A stretch of 64,000 nt of DNA from Lepidonotus clava. Lineage: Eukaryota; Annelida; Polychaeta; Phyllodocida; Polynoidae. The notes under the pieces were generated by a model, which had not been told where the DNA came from, made no database searches, and was given only the letters and a program-made list of their open reading frames with translations. The stretch is from contig OW387146.1 of the NCBI GenBank assembly GCA_936440205.1, forward strand, positions 27,404,458-27,468,457, read 5' to 3'. Positions 48,530-59,440 of the stretch are shown here, one piece after another; position 1 is the first letter of the stretch, and every line of letters starts with the position of its first letter. Position numbers and translations under genes: made by a program.

Positions 48530-50145
48530 CTATTCGACTAATGGTTTCCTGGGGGCCTGGAGAGAGTTTGACGTCAGAAACTCATCAATATAGTAAGTAA
48601 AATACCGGATTTGGCATCGCATTAACATACCTGGTTTATGTCTGGTATAATTATAGGATACACACATGTGTATATACATTGAAGTTGGACAAGTTGAGTT
48701 GAATGATCTAGCCCTTTGGCCAAGTACCATATTGGTTTAGGTTTAACGGTACTTGTACCTATATATGTAATTAGCGGCTAGGGACCACTCGATGTGTAGG
48801 GGTAGGGGCGATAAGGGTGGGCCCGGTGTGCCGTGATGTGTGAGGCCCTTAGGCCGAGGCCCTTAGGCGGTGTGCCCTGGGTCTGAGTACCCTGATGTGA
48901 GCGTTATCTCCCGCTGTATCAGTGGAGTACTCTCAGACTAAGGGCCAATACAGGCTGGGATCACCTGGAGATACACTAGTGCATGTCGTCTACACTTGGG
49001 CAACATTTACAATGATTAGATATAATAATAATGAATGAATAACTGTGTCCCATAACCTATTACGTTTCTTATAGTTCTCGCATTTCGCAAGACAAATTCT
49101 ACACAGAAGATTTTCTTGAACATGTTACCTTTGTAATTATGAGTGAAAAGCATGTACTTTAATAGATGTGGACCAATCCGATATTTATCAAAACGCCACT
49201 CGTAATCTGTCCATTGTTGTAGATAGATAAGTTAACTGTTACGTGTGTATGATGTAAAACCCCACAAGTGGGTGTGAGACGTGCAGAATGAGGCGTCGTC
49301 CCCGTGTAACAGTGTGTAACGGGCGTATGGGACTGACCACTGGTCACCTGGGAGACTGACCACTGGTCACCGTGAGACCGTCTCCGGGCAGATAACGTCC
49401 TCCTCAGGTACATCAGACGGCCCTTATCACCGCCCCCCCCCCCCCCTCGCCCGCTCGTCCCTTTCCCATCAGGGATCAGGGTAATCGTATTAGGCTGAGA
49501 CGGGCCGCCTGTTTACCTCGATAGGGGATTATCTCCGATAGTGTATCGACCGGGATGGGTTTGTCATGGGGCCTGAGACGGGCTGATTGGGGGCTCACGG
49601 ACCGGGCACCTGTAGCCATGTCCAGCGTTATGTCACACCTGTATTATGTCGACAACCATGTGTCCATTTAGTATCTTGTTTAGGGTGGACAACACCGGGG
49701 TGTATCTTTGAGGTTTACGTCCCGGTTTGATATTATCATGGAGAGTAAAATAATTTTACTCTCCATGATATTATAAAACACAAATAGTTCTAGAAGAAAA
49801 ATGAAACACCATAGGCCTCTTTTCTTCGGCTATCGCTCACTGTTTTGTAGTCTGATCTGTACGCTGTGCCCCCGGGGCTGTGCCTCACATTGAGCTACTC
49901 TCAAAGAAGGACAGGAAGTTTGTTGCCCAAACTTTACTCAGTACTGTTTATGTCCCAAGTTTTTGTTCCCTGAGTGATGCACACCTCCGTAACACCCCCT
50001 CGTCCCGCGCGGGTTCAGCAGGTTTCTGGGTGGGGCCGTCTCTCGGCCTCCTAGTGCCCTGTCAAGTCACACAACCTGTACTTTACGCTATTCCCCTGAT
50101 TTATTGGGCTCCTTTTCGCTGATTCCCGCGCAGACGCCACCTGCC
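48530..50145 (+). other. Long intron of the Ig gene, later part
   Basis: No exon is recognised. GACTGACCACTGGTCACC occurs twice in tandem near 49330-49372, and a C run lies near 49432-49446. A perfect palindrome at 49734-49770 is listed separately. Confidence 0.5.
49734..49770. repeat. 37-bp perfect palindrome
   Basis: Arms of 18 bases (TATCATGGAGAGTAAAAT and its complement) surround a single A. The arm resembles the ends of the palindromic element at 27567-27698, suggesting a minimal member of the same MITE family. Confidence 0.85.
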
Positions 50146-50146
50146 C

Positions 50147-50788
50147 CACGTGACCAATGAGGGCGTCTCGCCCACGTGACGTGAGGTGAGAGGGGACCCA
50201 CGCCTGTCACCGGCAGGTAGCAATAACAGTTATAAGTCAGGGCGGGAACCAGCCACCTGCACCCCGGGTGACGTGGACGGGACGTAGTCGGCGCTTACCG
50301 GCGTGAATCCCTTACTGTGTACAGTACTCGCCGAGCACCAGTGAAACAAGGACTTACTTAAAAGTCGTCTGCTGGGCACCATTTTCGGTTCTTGTCTTTT
50401 TTTAGAATTGTCGCATTGAGGGGTTTTAAGTGACCTATCTATGAATGGGGGGTAAGTTTTTAGTAGTGATGATCGAGGTTTTAACTTTTCTAGACCGAGG
50501 AGAGGAAAAACTCTCCCCGCCCGGAAAGTTGGGCCCCATGCTGGGAACACATGTTAGACATTGAGTCCAGGAAAAAAGTCGGCGCCCGAGGGTGGGGCGC
50601 TGAGAGCCTACGGAGTGGTGGGTGACTGGTTGCCATGGTAACACTTCTACGAGATGGCCTCCTGAGTGTTAACTGGAGGAAAGAGGTAAAAAGCCCAAAT
50701 AAACATGTGGGAAGAGGCCCCACGCGGCGCGCACGTGTACGGGGGTCTCCGCTGGGGGAACACGGGCCCAAACCTAGAAGGTCACGTG
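50147..50788. promoter_or_regulatory. E-box and X-box cluster
   Basis: CACGTG occurs at 50147-50152, 50173-50178 and 50783-50788. The last is inside GTCACGTGAC, the form bound by MiT/TFE or USF factors, and a CCAAT motif lies beside the first. An ideal X-box, GTTGCCATGGTAAC, lies at 50629-50642. This is enhancer- or promoter-like; function is inferred. Confidence 0.4.
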
Positions 50789-51784
50789 ACTCACCGGATG
50801 TGACGACAGAGTGGACACCTTGACAAAGTGAGCCCGCTCAAAAAGGGAATTTAGAATATTGTTCGCTAAAATTTACGAAAAGTTAGGGCATCTACTCTAT
50901 TTTAAGCCATGGTCGTCCCATCAAGAAATTTTACAATCGATGTCATCAATCAAAAGAAAACTTCACCTAACTTAAGGGAACCAGAGGAATGAGAAGAAAT
51001 ATCTGAAAGATATGATCTTGAAAGTTTTTTCTTTCAGTTTATTTTATGATCAACCCAACAGGACAATATTTATATCAGTTTTCTCCATTATTCCCCAATA
51101 TACTGAGACTATTTTTACACTACTCAGAAATGAATCTTGGTAGACAACAAAGAAGGACGTGTGGGGTGAGTGGGCCCCGTGTGAGGACGGCCCGAGGTGG
51201 GCCACAATCAGAACCAAATGTCGGCCTCAGGCCGGGCCTGTAGCCCCCTCCCCGGCCCATCCCGGGTCAGTGACGGTACTGGGATCCACTCCTCAGAACC
51301 TCTCCTCTTCCCTCGTTACCAGACCAGGCTGCGTGTTGCTACAATCTTTGATCCAGCAACAAGAAAGACCTACAGGGTTATAATTTGGGAACATGGGGTA
51401 GATAGATTGTCTGATAAATCTTTAATGAAATGTTAAACGGGTTTCTAAAATGTTAAGGAGGTTTTAGACTAATATAGTTGTTGGCCTTCTTATACTGCTA
51501 TACGTTTGACAGCTCGCAAATAAGCGTTGATACCTAGAAGTGTGGTATAATGACTGAAGTGAGAAATGGGTAAATATAAAGCAGAGGGGGTTTCTCTAGA
51601 CGTATCAGTTGAGTGTGTAGTACCCACACACTGAAGAATTTCACCTGTAAACAATATTGGAGCCTCCTAATGCCCTCCGCCCAAACACCGCGGGTTTATA
51701 TTTACCTCCCCCCCCCCCCCGTGAGGGGCCCGGGTAGGTAGGGGATGGGTTGGAGTGGGGGGGGGGGCGTGGGAAGGGTACAGG

Positions 51785-53729
51785 TGTAGCGCACCCAGAG
51801 GGCAATAAGTCTCGCTACAAGGGAAAAATCCCAAGTCGACCACTAGGATTGGCAGTGATTATATAAAAGAAACACCAAACAACAGAAAAACAGTTGAAAA
51901 GTCTTTATTAGATGAAAAGCGCAAACACTCCCCAGACAAACAGGGGCTGAAAGTTATCAGGTTTATGTGGAAACTAGGAAATTATTTGATAATTAAGAAT
52001 AACTCAAGTAGTCCAAGACTCACTTTAAATTGAAGAAACTTTAGAATCACTCAGAAAATCTCCATGAGACTTTCCAAACTCCAAGTTCTAATAAAATTAG
52101 AACTTACTCAAACTTGAAAAATATTATACAAAAATACTCCAAGTCTTAAACTTGAAAGTATTACACACAAAAAGTTCTAAGATTCTTCTAGGGATCTCTA
52201 AAATTCAATTATATACATTCACAAATAATCCACGTCCCTATGAATCTCTCAAACTTGAAAGTATTCCACAAAAACTCTCTAAGATTCTTCTAAGAATCCT
52301 TCTAACTCAAAAATATACTTACAAAAATAATCCAAGTCTCTAGGAATCTCTCAACTTGGAAGTATTCCACAAAACTCTCTAAGATTCCTCTAGGAATCTT
52401 TCAATCTCACAAATATACTTACAAAAATAATCCATGTCTCTAGGAATCTCTCAATCATTGAAAGTATTCCACAAAACTCTTTAAGACTCTTCTAAGAATC
52501 CTTCTAACTCAAAAATATACTTACAAAAATAATCCAAGTCTCTAGGAATCTCTCAACTTGGAAGTATTCCACAAAACTCTTTAAGACTCCCTATGAATCT
52601 TAAACTCAAAAATATATTTACAAAATTACTCCATGTCTTCAGGAATCTCTCAATCTTTGAAAGTATTCCATAAAACTCTTTAAGACTCCCTATGAATATT
52701 AAACTCAAAAATATATTTACAAAATTACTCCATGTCTTCAGGAATCTCTCAATCCTTGAAAGTATTCCACAAAAACTCTTTTAAGATTCCCTAGGAATCA
52801 TTAAACTCACAAATATTCAAACTAGTAAATACTCTAGACTCTAAGAGTCTTTAAATTAGAAAGTGCTGAACAAATACTCTAAGACTAGGAGTCTTTCAAC
52901 TTGAAAATACTATACAAAAATACTCTAAGACTCTAGGAGTCTTTCAACTAGGAAATACTGAAAATAATTCTCTAAGACTCTAGGAGTCTAACAACTAGAA
53001 AAATACTGAAAATAATACTAAAGAGAGGCATATACAGGTGCATGGCCAGGGCATTTAGGAATAAACAAAGGTAAGTAACTTGAAGGTCACCTTGAAAATA
53101 AATATTAAATCCCTGTCACCAACATATATAAGACTCACTCTTTTAAAATACAAACATTAAACTGAAACAAACTCACTCAGCTAAACTCCTCCCAGCTCTG
53201 CTGAGATAAACTCCAATACTCTATAAATCTACTGTCAAATCAAAATGACAAAACTCAGTTAACACATACCTCCACTCTATCCAAGGTCCAGGCCAAAAGT
53301 GAGGGTTGTCTGAGGTCAGACAGGGGTTTAAATACCCCCTCCCAATGAAAGGTTGCTTCTCATTGGCTGAAATTCTGTTGACTGAAATCTGATTGGCTGT
53401 CACAAAAAAAGTTACATAAAAAATCTAAAGCCAATACAATAAACATACATAAACCATATACATACTGTTTATATAAATGTACTATATTTCTAGGCATAAA
53501 TAAAACTAAATGCATTGCCTTTTATAAGGAAAAAATGGTGTGACCTAGAAAGCTGACCCAGATACCAGTCTGTGTCCCTGAGTCTGATTGGCTGTGCCTT
53601 GCATCAGCCCAACCAGACCAGTCCACTCTGGCATTCAGGGGGACACAGCTTGTCACCACCCTGACCAGACCAGTCCACTCTGGCAGTCAGGGGGTCAAAG
53701 CTAGGTATACCAACCTGCAGGTCGCCACA
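51785..53729 (-). repeat. 3' LTR
   Basis: On the minus strand it starts TGTGGCGACC and ends GCGCTACA. The middle part (about 52040-53000) is a run of roughly 100-base degenerate tandem units built on TCTCTAGGAATCTCTCAA and AAGTATTCCACAAAA. It is nearly identical to the 5' LTR. Confidence 0.95.
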
Positions 53730-53742
53730 CTCCCTCTTCCCT
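53730..53742 (-). other. Polypurine tract
   Basis: On the minus strand GGGAAGAGGGAG directly precedes the 3' LTR. This is the expected plus-strand priming site and fixes the LTR border at 53729/53730. Confidence 0.75.
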
Positions 53743-53861
53743 GGACCAATGCGTCCTCGCATTGGGAAAATCAAAATATTAGTAAACATTCAGTATGCAA
53801 ACTACAAAAATATCAAAACTCTGAAAAACATACAAAAACTCCGAAGAGCATACAAAACTCT

Positions 53862-54009
53862 GACTCTTCAAAGGAATCACAAAAGAACAAAATACTCATT
53901 TTTAGAACAAGTGACTCTTAAAAGGAATCACAAAAGAACAAAATACTCATTTTTAGAACAAGTGACTCTTAAAAGGAATCACAAAAGAACAAAATACTCA
54001 GACAATTGA
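53862..54009 (-). repeat. 51-bp tandem repeat (three copies) inside the Gypsy element
   Basis: Units begin at 53862, 53913 and 53964 and share GGAATCACAAAAGAACAAAA. They lie between the zinc-finger frame and the polypurine tract. Confidence 0.85.
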
Positions 54010-54026
54010 CTCCAGACAATTGACCA

Positions 54027-54680
54027 TTACTCATCAGTACTACTTTCACTCGAGCTCTCATATTTGTGGCCACTGATACGCCTTCGTGGATGACAAACTT
54101 TCCCAGCATCCCTTCCTAGGCCATTACTCACTCTAGAATCATCAATGACCTTACTGATCTTTTCAGGAGACTGCTGTGCACCTCCTACAGCTTTCCTGAA
54201 TGTTTCCAGAATTGTTCTTTCGCCCGTGTTTCCCCCTGGATACGTGATGACAGTGGTTGTCGTTCGCTGCAAAAGGGTTACCGGCATCTCTAACAGTTGG
54301 ATGTTTACCGATTCTTTAACCTTAACCGGGCCGGCCACCCCAACAGACTCATTATCTTTCACAGAGGGTTCCTCAACTTTTTCCCACAATTTAACCTGCA
54401 CCTCATCCATTTTGATTTTTGAGTTTGGATGACGAGCCATACAATGTGTGCCTACTATGGCACTCTTTTTGGTCGACATATGGTCGCACAATGGGCATTT
54501 ATAAATTTCATCTCCGTGCCCTACCGCTCTGTGCCTAAAGACTTCCTGAATACTATCGAACCTTTCACCACATGTGTGACAGGTTATTGCTGCCCGTTTC
54601 ACTCCTCGGCCATTCACCTGCCAAAAGAAACAATATACATCTTTTAAGTCATCATAACAGACTCTCAATCTTTTAATCAA
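54027..54680 (-). CDS. Extra Gypsy frame encoding a two-finger C2H2 protein
   Basis: A 217-codon frame follows pol. It has two C2H2 fingers (CHTCGERF...HRAVGH and CPLCDHMS...HCMARH), then a Val/Lys/Glu-rich region and a Ser/Glu-rich C-terminus (SSSESSTDE). Near its start lies a strong TTGTTTCTTTTGGCAG acceptor (exon would begin at 54617, in frame). This suggests expression from a spliced RNA, as env-bearing Gypsy elements use for their third frame. No signal peptide or membrane segment typical of env is present. Its role is unknown; nucleic-acid binding is inferred from the fingers. Confidence 0.7.
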   Translation of the reverse strand: MIKRLRVCYDDLKDVYCFFWQVNGRGVKRAAITCHTCGERFDSIQEVFRHRAVGHGDEIYKCPLCDHMSTKKSAIVGTHCMARHPNSKIKMDEVQVKLWEKVEEPSVKDNESVGVAGPVKVKESVNIQLLEMPVTLLQRTTTTVITYPGGNTGERTILETFRKAVGGAQQSPEKISKVIDDSRVSNGLGRDAGKVCHPRRRISGHKYESSSESSTDE

Positions 54681-54737
54681 TAGTATTCATAACAGATTTC
54701 TAATTTCACAGTCATCACGTTACAAATAACAGTTCGT

Positions 54738-57700
54738 TCACAAATCTAACCGTTTCGGGGCTCTTCGTACACGGGAACTTTGTCTAGAATTTATGGCTGG
54801 TCTATTACTCAAGCTCTCTGACTCAACCTGGTCTTCTAACACTTCCCCTTCATTTTGTTCAGATGGTACATCTCCTTCATCCTCTACCACTTCCCTTTCA
54901 CAGGGAACCTGTCCTCTTTCACCCCCTGATTCAGATTGTGAATCTCTCTCATTTTCCAACACTTCCCCTTCAGGAGGAACCTGTTCTACCTCACTCTCTG
55001 AATCAGATTGTACATCTTCACTTTCATCACCTTCCTCCTGCCATTCCAATGGCATTTCCCCATAATGGAGTTTAAGATGATCAACATGTACTCTGACCGA
55101 CGGTCTGCCAGGAAATCTCTGTATCTGGCAGTTCAGATCTGTTGGACAGGCAACAACCTTATAGGGTCCAACCCACCCTTTTCCTAACTTTCTCTTTGCT
55201 GAAGGAGGATACCATCTCCAAACAAACTGACCCACTGCATACTTGGTGGGCTTGCTCCGTAGATCATAATTCCGTTTCTGCCTTAACCTGCTCTGCTTTA
55301 GGTTTTCATACACCTTTTGGTGGGTCCCAGCCATAACTTGACGAACCCACTCTATGTATTCAACAGGGCAGCGCCAGTCTTCCTCCTGTCCAGGAGGTGA
55401 ACCTGCTATCAGATCGATCGGTAAAGAGCTTTCACTGTGTAGAAATAGCTTATTTGGGGTGCATCCTGTACTCTCGTGAATAGTTGCCCGATAGGCAGCC
55501 ATCACGTACGGAAGATGGTCATCCCAATCATCCCTGTTGTCATTAACATAAGCTTTAAGCATCTGTTGAAGAGTCCGATTATAACGTTCCACATGTCCAT
55601 CAGATTGAGGACGATATGGTGTTGTTCGGGTTTTCTCAATGCCTAGCATCTCACACATTTGTGAAAACAAATGGGACTCAAAATTAGGACCTTGATCTGT
55701 ATGAATCTGCCTCGGCAACCCAAACACCATGAAGAAATCTGTCATGACAGCATCAGCTACTGTCAGAGCTAACTGATTAGGTACAGCCCAAGCTTGAGCC
55801 CACTTAGAAAAATGGTCTGTCAGTACAAGAATATACTTGTTGCCATTATCTGTCTCTGGCAGCTCACCCATGACATCAATATGGACACGATCAAGCCTAC
55901 AACCAGTGGGAATTTGTTTCATTGCTGCCCGATGCCCAGGCCCTGGTTTGATTTGCGCACATACATTGCACTCTCTGCACCAGCGTTTCAAATCGTATTT
56001 GCACCTAGGCCAATAAAACTTCCGCCGGACCTGATTTATGACTCTCTTGGTCCCGAGATGTCCACCAGTTCGGCTGGCATGTACTTCATGGAAGATCTTA
56101 GCTCTCAAGCTCATTGGTGTGACTAATTGAAGTACAGTCTCTGTGTCCTGTCCTTCACTTCTCACCCATTTCCTGTACAGAATGCCATTTCGGACAACTA
56201 AACTGGACCACTGTCTACAAAGTGTTCTGGTATCCTCATCATACCCTAACAAGACCTCCCTATCTGGTTTTCCTATTTCATCTACCATCCACCGCAGTAC
56301 TCTTCCCACCACTGGGTCACCTTCCTGCATAGTTTTTAGTTCTTCCAGGGACCAAGTGTCCAACCAATTTGGTCTAGACTGCTGGTCAACTCTAACAAAA
56401 CTGTCATCTTCTGTCTCTGGTTCAACTTCACTTTCTACAGGTTCCACTGGGCAAACCATTCCACTTTCCTTTTCACAACTTTTAGCTTTGACAGAGCAAG
56501 AAGTGAGACTAGGCTCTGGAGGTTCACAAGTCTCTGGGAAAATTCCAAAACCTCTCTGCTGAGGTTGGCTTCCCAGTCCACTTTCTTCCTCCTCACTTTC
56601 ACTACTTAAAGGATCAACTACGTATTTAGCTGGCAGTGTGATTTCTGATTTTAGACTTTGTGGCACTACTATTTCAGAGCATGTAAGCCCATCAGGTGAC
56701 AATACCCTTGTCAACTCTGCCTGACTAGGCTCAGAGGGTAACCCCCTCTCCATCCTGGACAGAGATTCCTTCCCCTGTCCTCCGGTACATGCAAGCTTCT
56801 CATGTAGCAGCTCCTCTGCTTGACATTCCCGTCCTAGCTTAGAGGGTACCTCCCTCTTCTGATCCAGTAGAATTTCACCATCTGAATTTTCAGAGCATGC
56901 AAGCCCTCCTGTCAACAATTCCTTTGTTGCAAGCATGGAGTCTGGCTTAGAGGGTAACTCCCCCTCCATCCCGGACAGAGATTCCTTCCCCTGTCTTCTG
57001 ATACATGTGAGTTCACCAGGCAACAGTATCCCTGTTGTAACTTCCTGGCTCAACTCAGAGGATAACCTCCTCCTCTTTTCAGGTGGTAACCCACCATCTG
57101 TCCCAATCAGACATGCTGATTTCCCATCCGACAACCCATCTGTCGGACACTCAGGACACAACTTCCTTAAACATGCCATTCTACGTCTTGAAACCTTTCG
57201 TGAAAGGGCATCGGCATTGCCATGATTTGTCCCTTTACGATGCTCTATCTCAAAATTGAAGCTGCTCAGGTAAAGAACCCAGCGACCCACCATGGCCTCC
57301 GCATCTCTGAACCGCATCAACCACTTCAGTGATACATGATCAGTGCGTATTCTGAAATGGCGACCCAACAAGTAGTGTCTGAACTGTTTCACAAAAACTA
57401 CCAAAGCAAGCAACTCTCGGTATGTTACACAATATTTGCGTTGTGAAGAAGATAAAGTTTTGCTGGCATATGCAATAACCACCTCCTCTCCATTCTGTAC
57501 CTGAGAGAGTACTGCTCCTATGCCAACATTACTGGCATCTGTATCTAGGATGAACTCTGCATCCTCCTCATGAGAAGGGTAACTCAAGATCGGGGCCTCA
57601 GTCAATTTCTTTTTCAGTGTCTCAAATGCCATCTGACACTTTTCTGTCCAATTGAACTCTTGAACTTTCTTTGTCAGACTATTCAATGGTTCAGCTATCT

Positions 57701-59438
57701 TGGAAAAATCCCTGATAAACTTTCTGTAGTATCCTGCCAGTCCCATAAAACTCTTTACCTCTGTAACTGAGGTAGGAACTGGCCATTCCTTTACAGCCTC
57801 TATCTTTCTGGGATCACATTGGACTCCATCCTGTCCCACAACATGACCTAGGAAAGACACTTCCTCTGACATCAATTTGCACTTTGTAGGTTTCAATTTC
57901 AAACCAGCATCCCGCAACCGAGAGAAGATAACCTCTAGGTTATCCAGAGCCTCATCAAATGTCTTGCCTAGAATAATGATATCATCAATATACACTAGGC
58001 AAGTCTCCCATTGGAGACCACGGAGAACTCTCTCCATAAGCCTCTCGAAGGTAGCCGGCGCATTGGTTAACCCAAAAGGCATCACATTGAACTCATAGAG
58101 TCCTTTTCTTGTCACAAATGCTGTTTTGTTCTTGTCACCCTCCTCTACCTCAACCTGCCAATATCCGCTGGCTAAGTCTAAGGTAGAGAACCACTGCGTG
58201 CCGTGAAGGGCATCTATGCAGTCGGTAATATTTGGAAGAGGGTAAGCATCTTTTTCTGTGGTCTCATTCAGATATCTATAATCTATGCAAAACCTCACAG
58301 AACCATCCTTCTTTTTCACAAGTACCACCTGAGAAGCCCACGGACTATCACTTTCTCTAATAATCCCTCTCTCAAGCATACTGTCAACTTCTTTCTCAAT
58401 AACCTTGTGTTGACACTGAGCAAAACGCCTAGGAGGTTTCTTTATTGGTTTTGCACCCTGGGTGTGAATTGCGTGTTTCACCACTCCTGTTCGTCCCACT
58501 TGTCCATCAGGACCAACAAAGACATCTTGGTTCTCAACTAACAGACCACTAAGTTTCTCAACCTCCTCCACATCCAACTTATCACTGGCATGAGCAAGTA
58601 AAGGCCGGAGATGTTCAGGCAACTGGTCAACTGAGCAAGCCTGCCTCTGACTGCTCTCCCTTCCACTGAGGACAGGAGCAACAGTCACAGACTCCAGCTC
58701 ATCTGCAGAGGCCCAGGTGCCAACAATCGTTCCAGGCTTAACATGCATAGATTCCTCACCAAGATTAGATAGGACAATCCTCACTCTCCCTCTTTCCTGT
58801 CTAACCAATGCTCTGGGAATTAAAAGGCCAGTACGTTGAATAAACTCTTTAGAAGGCTCTAACAATCCCTCTTCAGTTGTCACTGATCTACAACTCAAAA
58901 GGCCTGAGATCACCATCTCATGCCCAACAGGTATTTCAAATCCAGACTCAGTCCTCACTTGCATTAAGCCATCCTGACTTCTTTCATGAAGTGAAATTCT
59001 GTTATCATCCACAAACAAAATTCCCCTCACAAAATCAATTTGACACTCTTTGGCCGAACGCAAATACCTGATTCCCAAAAGACCTTCAAAATTTCCAAGA
59101 TCTGCTACAATAGTGGGAATTTCATAGAAGCACTGGCCAAGCCTGACTTCCAAAGTAGTCTCTCCATGAACCTTGAGGGTCTCCCCTCCTGCTCCTTTAA
59201 GCCTAAAAGGACAGTCTCTCAAACTGGGACGCATGGTAGGATCTATATCAAGGAACTTCTTAAAATCAATCAGGCTATGCCCTGCTCCCGAATCCACCAA
59301 CCACTCTACGGTCAGACCCGATGTCTCACCATTAGTGAACCAACAGTTATCGTCTACCGCTCTGACATAAATCAGAGGCCCATCATTTTGAACAATTTCC
59401 AAACCTTCGGCTTTGTCCTTGGGCTTGGGACCAGCCAT
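54738..59438 (-). CDS. pol: Pol polyprotein of the Gypsy element
   Basis: The frame has 1,566 residues. Aspartic protease is at WLVDSGAGHSLIDF (near 50), reverse transcriptase has YIDD (near 483), and RNase H begins at DTDASNVG (near 631). The integrase follows with an HHCC zinc finger (HASRTGGHLG...CRECNVC, near 1120) and a DDE core (DVMGELPE, HTDQGPNFES, GHVERYN). Between RNase H and integrase lies an extra stretch of about 270 residues with short internal repeats around GKESLS and acidic blocks. It starts just after the gag stop in another frame, as expected for a family that uses frameshifting or reinitiation. Confidence 0.95.
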   Translation of the reverse strand: MAGPKPKDKAEGLEIVQNDGPLIYVRAVDDNCWFTNGETSGLTVEWLVDSGAGHSLIDFKKFLDIDPTMRPSLRDCPFRLKGAGGETLKVHGETTLEVRLGQCFYEIPTIVADLGNFEGLLGIRYLRSAKECQIDFVRGILFVDDNRISLHERSQDGLMQVRTESGFEIPVGHEMVISGLLSCRSVTTEEGLLEPSKEFIQRTGLLIPRALVRQERGRVRIVLSNLGEESMHVKPGTIVGTWASADELESVTVAPVLSGRESSQRQACSVDQLPEHLRPLLAHASDKLDVEEVEKLSGLLVENQDVFVGPDGQVGRTGVVKHAIHTQGAKPIKKPPRRFAQCQHKVIEKEVDSMLERGIIRESDSPWASQVVLVKKKDGSVRFCIDYRYLNETTEKDAYPLPNITDCIDALHGTQWFSTLDLASGYWQVEVEEGDKNKTAFVTRKGLYEFNVMPFGLTNAPATFERLMERVLRGLQWETCLVYIDDIIILGKTFDEALDNLEVIFSRLRDAGLKLKPTKCKLMSEEVSFLGHVVGQDGVQCDPRKIEAVKEWPVPTSVTEVKSFMGLAGYYRKFIRDFSKIAEPLNSLTKKVQEFNWTEKCQMAFETLKKKLTEAPILSYPSHEEDAEFILDTDASNVGIGAVLSQVQNGEEVVIAYASKTLSSSQRKYCVTYRELLALVVFVKQFRHYLLGRHFRIRTDHVSLKWLMRFRDAEAMVGRWVLYLSSFNFEIEHRKGTNHGNADALSRKVSRRRMACLRKLCPECPTDGLSDGKSACLIGTDGGLPPEKRRRLSSELSQEVTTGILLPGELTCIRRQGKESLSGMEGELPSKPDSMLATKELLTGGLACSENSDGEILLDQKREVPSKLGRECQAEELLHEKLACTGGQGKESLSRMERGLPSEPSQAELTRVLSPDGLTCSEIVVPQSLKSEITLPAKYVVDPLSSESEEEESGLGSQPQQRGFGIFPETCEPPEPSLTSCSVKAKSCEKESGMVCPVEPVESEVEPETEDDSFVRVDQQSRPNWLDTWSLEELKTMQEGDPVVGRVLRWMVDEIGKPDREVLLGYDEDTRTLCRQWSSLVVRNGILYRKWVRSEGQDTETVLQLVTPMSLRAKIFHEVHASRTGGHLGTKRVINQVRRKFYWPRCKYDLKRWCRECNVCAQIKPGPGHRAAMKQIPTGCRLDRVHIDVMGELPETDNGNKYILVLTDHFSKWAQAWAVPNQLALTVADAVMTDFFMVFGLPRQIHTDQGPNFESHLFSQMCEMLGIEKTRTTPYRPQSDGHVERYNRTLQQMLKAYVNDNRDDWDDHLPYVMAAYRATIHESTGCTPNKLFLHSESSLPIDLIAGSPPGQEEDWRCPVEYIEWVRQVMAGTHQKVYENLKQSRLRQKRNYDLRSKPTKYAVGQFVWRWYPPSAKRKLGKGWVGPYKVVACPTDLNCQIQRFPGRPSVRVHVDHLKLHYGEMPLEWQEEGDESEDVQSDSESEVEQVPPEGEVLENERDSQSESGGERGQVPCEREVVEDEGDVPSEQNEGEVLEDQVESESLSNRPAINSRQSSRVRRAPKRLDL

Positions 59439-59440
59439 TT

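Noticed and set aside
51159-51290. Possible thrombospondin type-1 fragment (WGEWAPCEDG)
   Set aside because: Only the first motif resembles the family. The spacing of later Cys and Arg residues is wrong and no acceptor/donor pair frames it.
52152-53403. Short open frames inside the LTRs (repeated at 61238-62489)
   Set aside because: They are identical in both LTRs and fall in AT-rich tandem units or promoter-like sequence.
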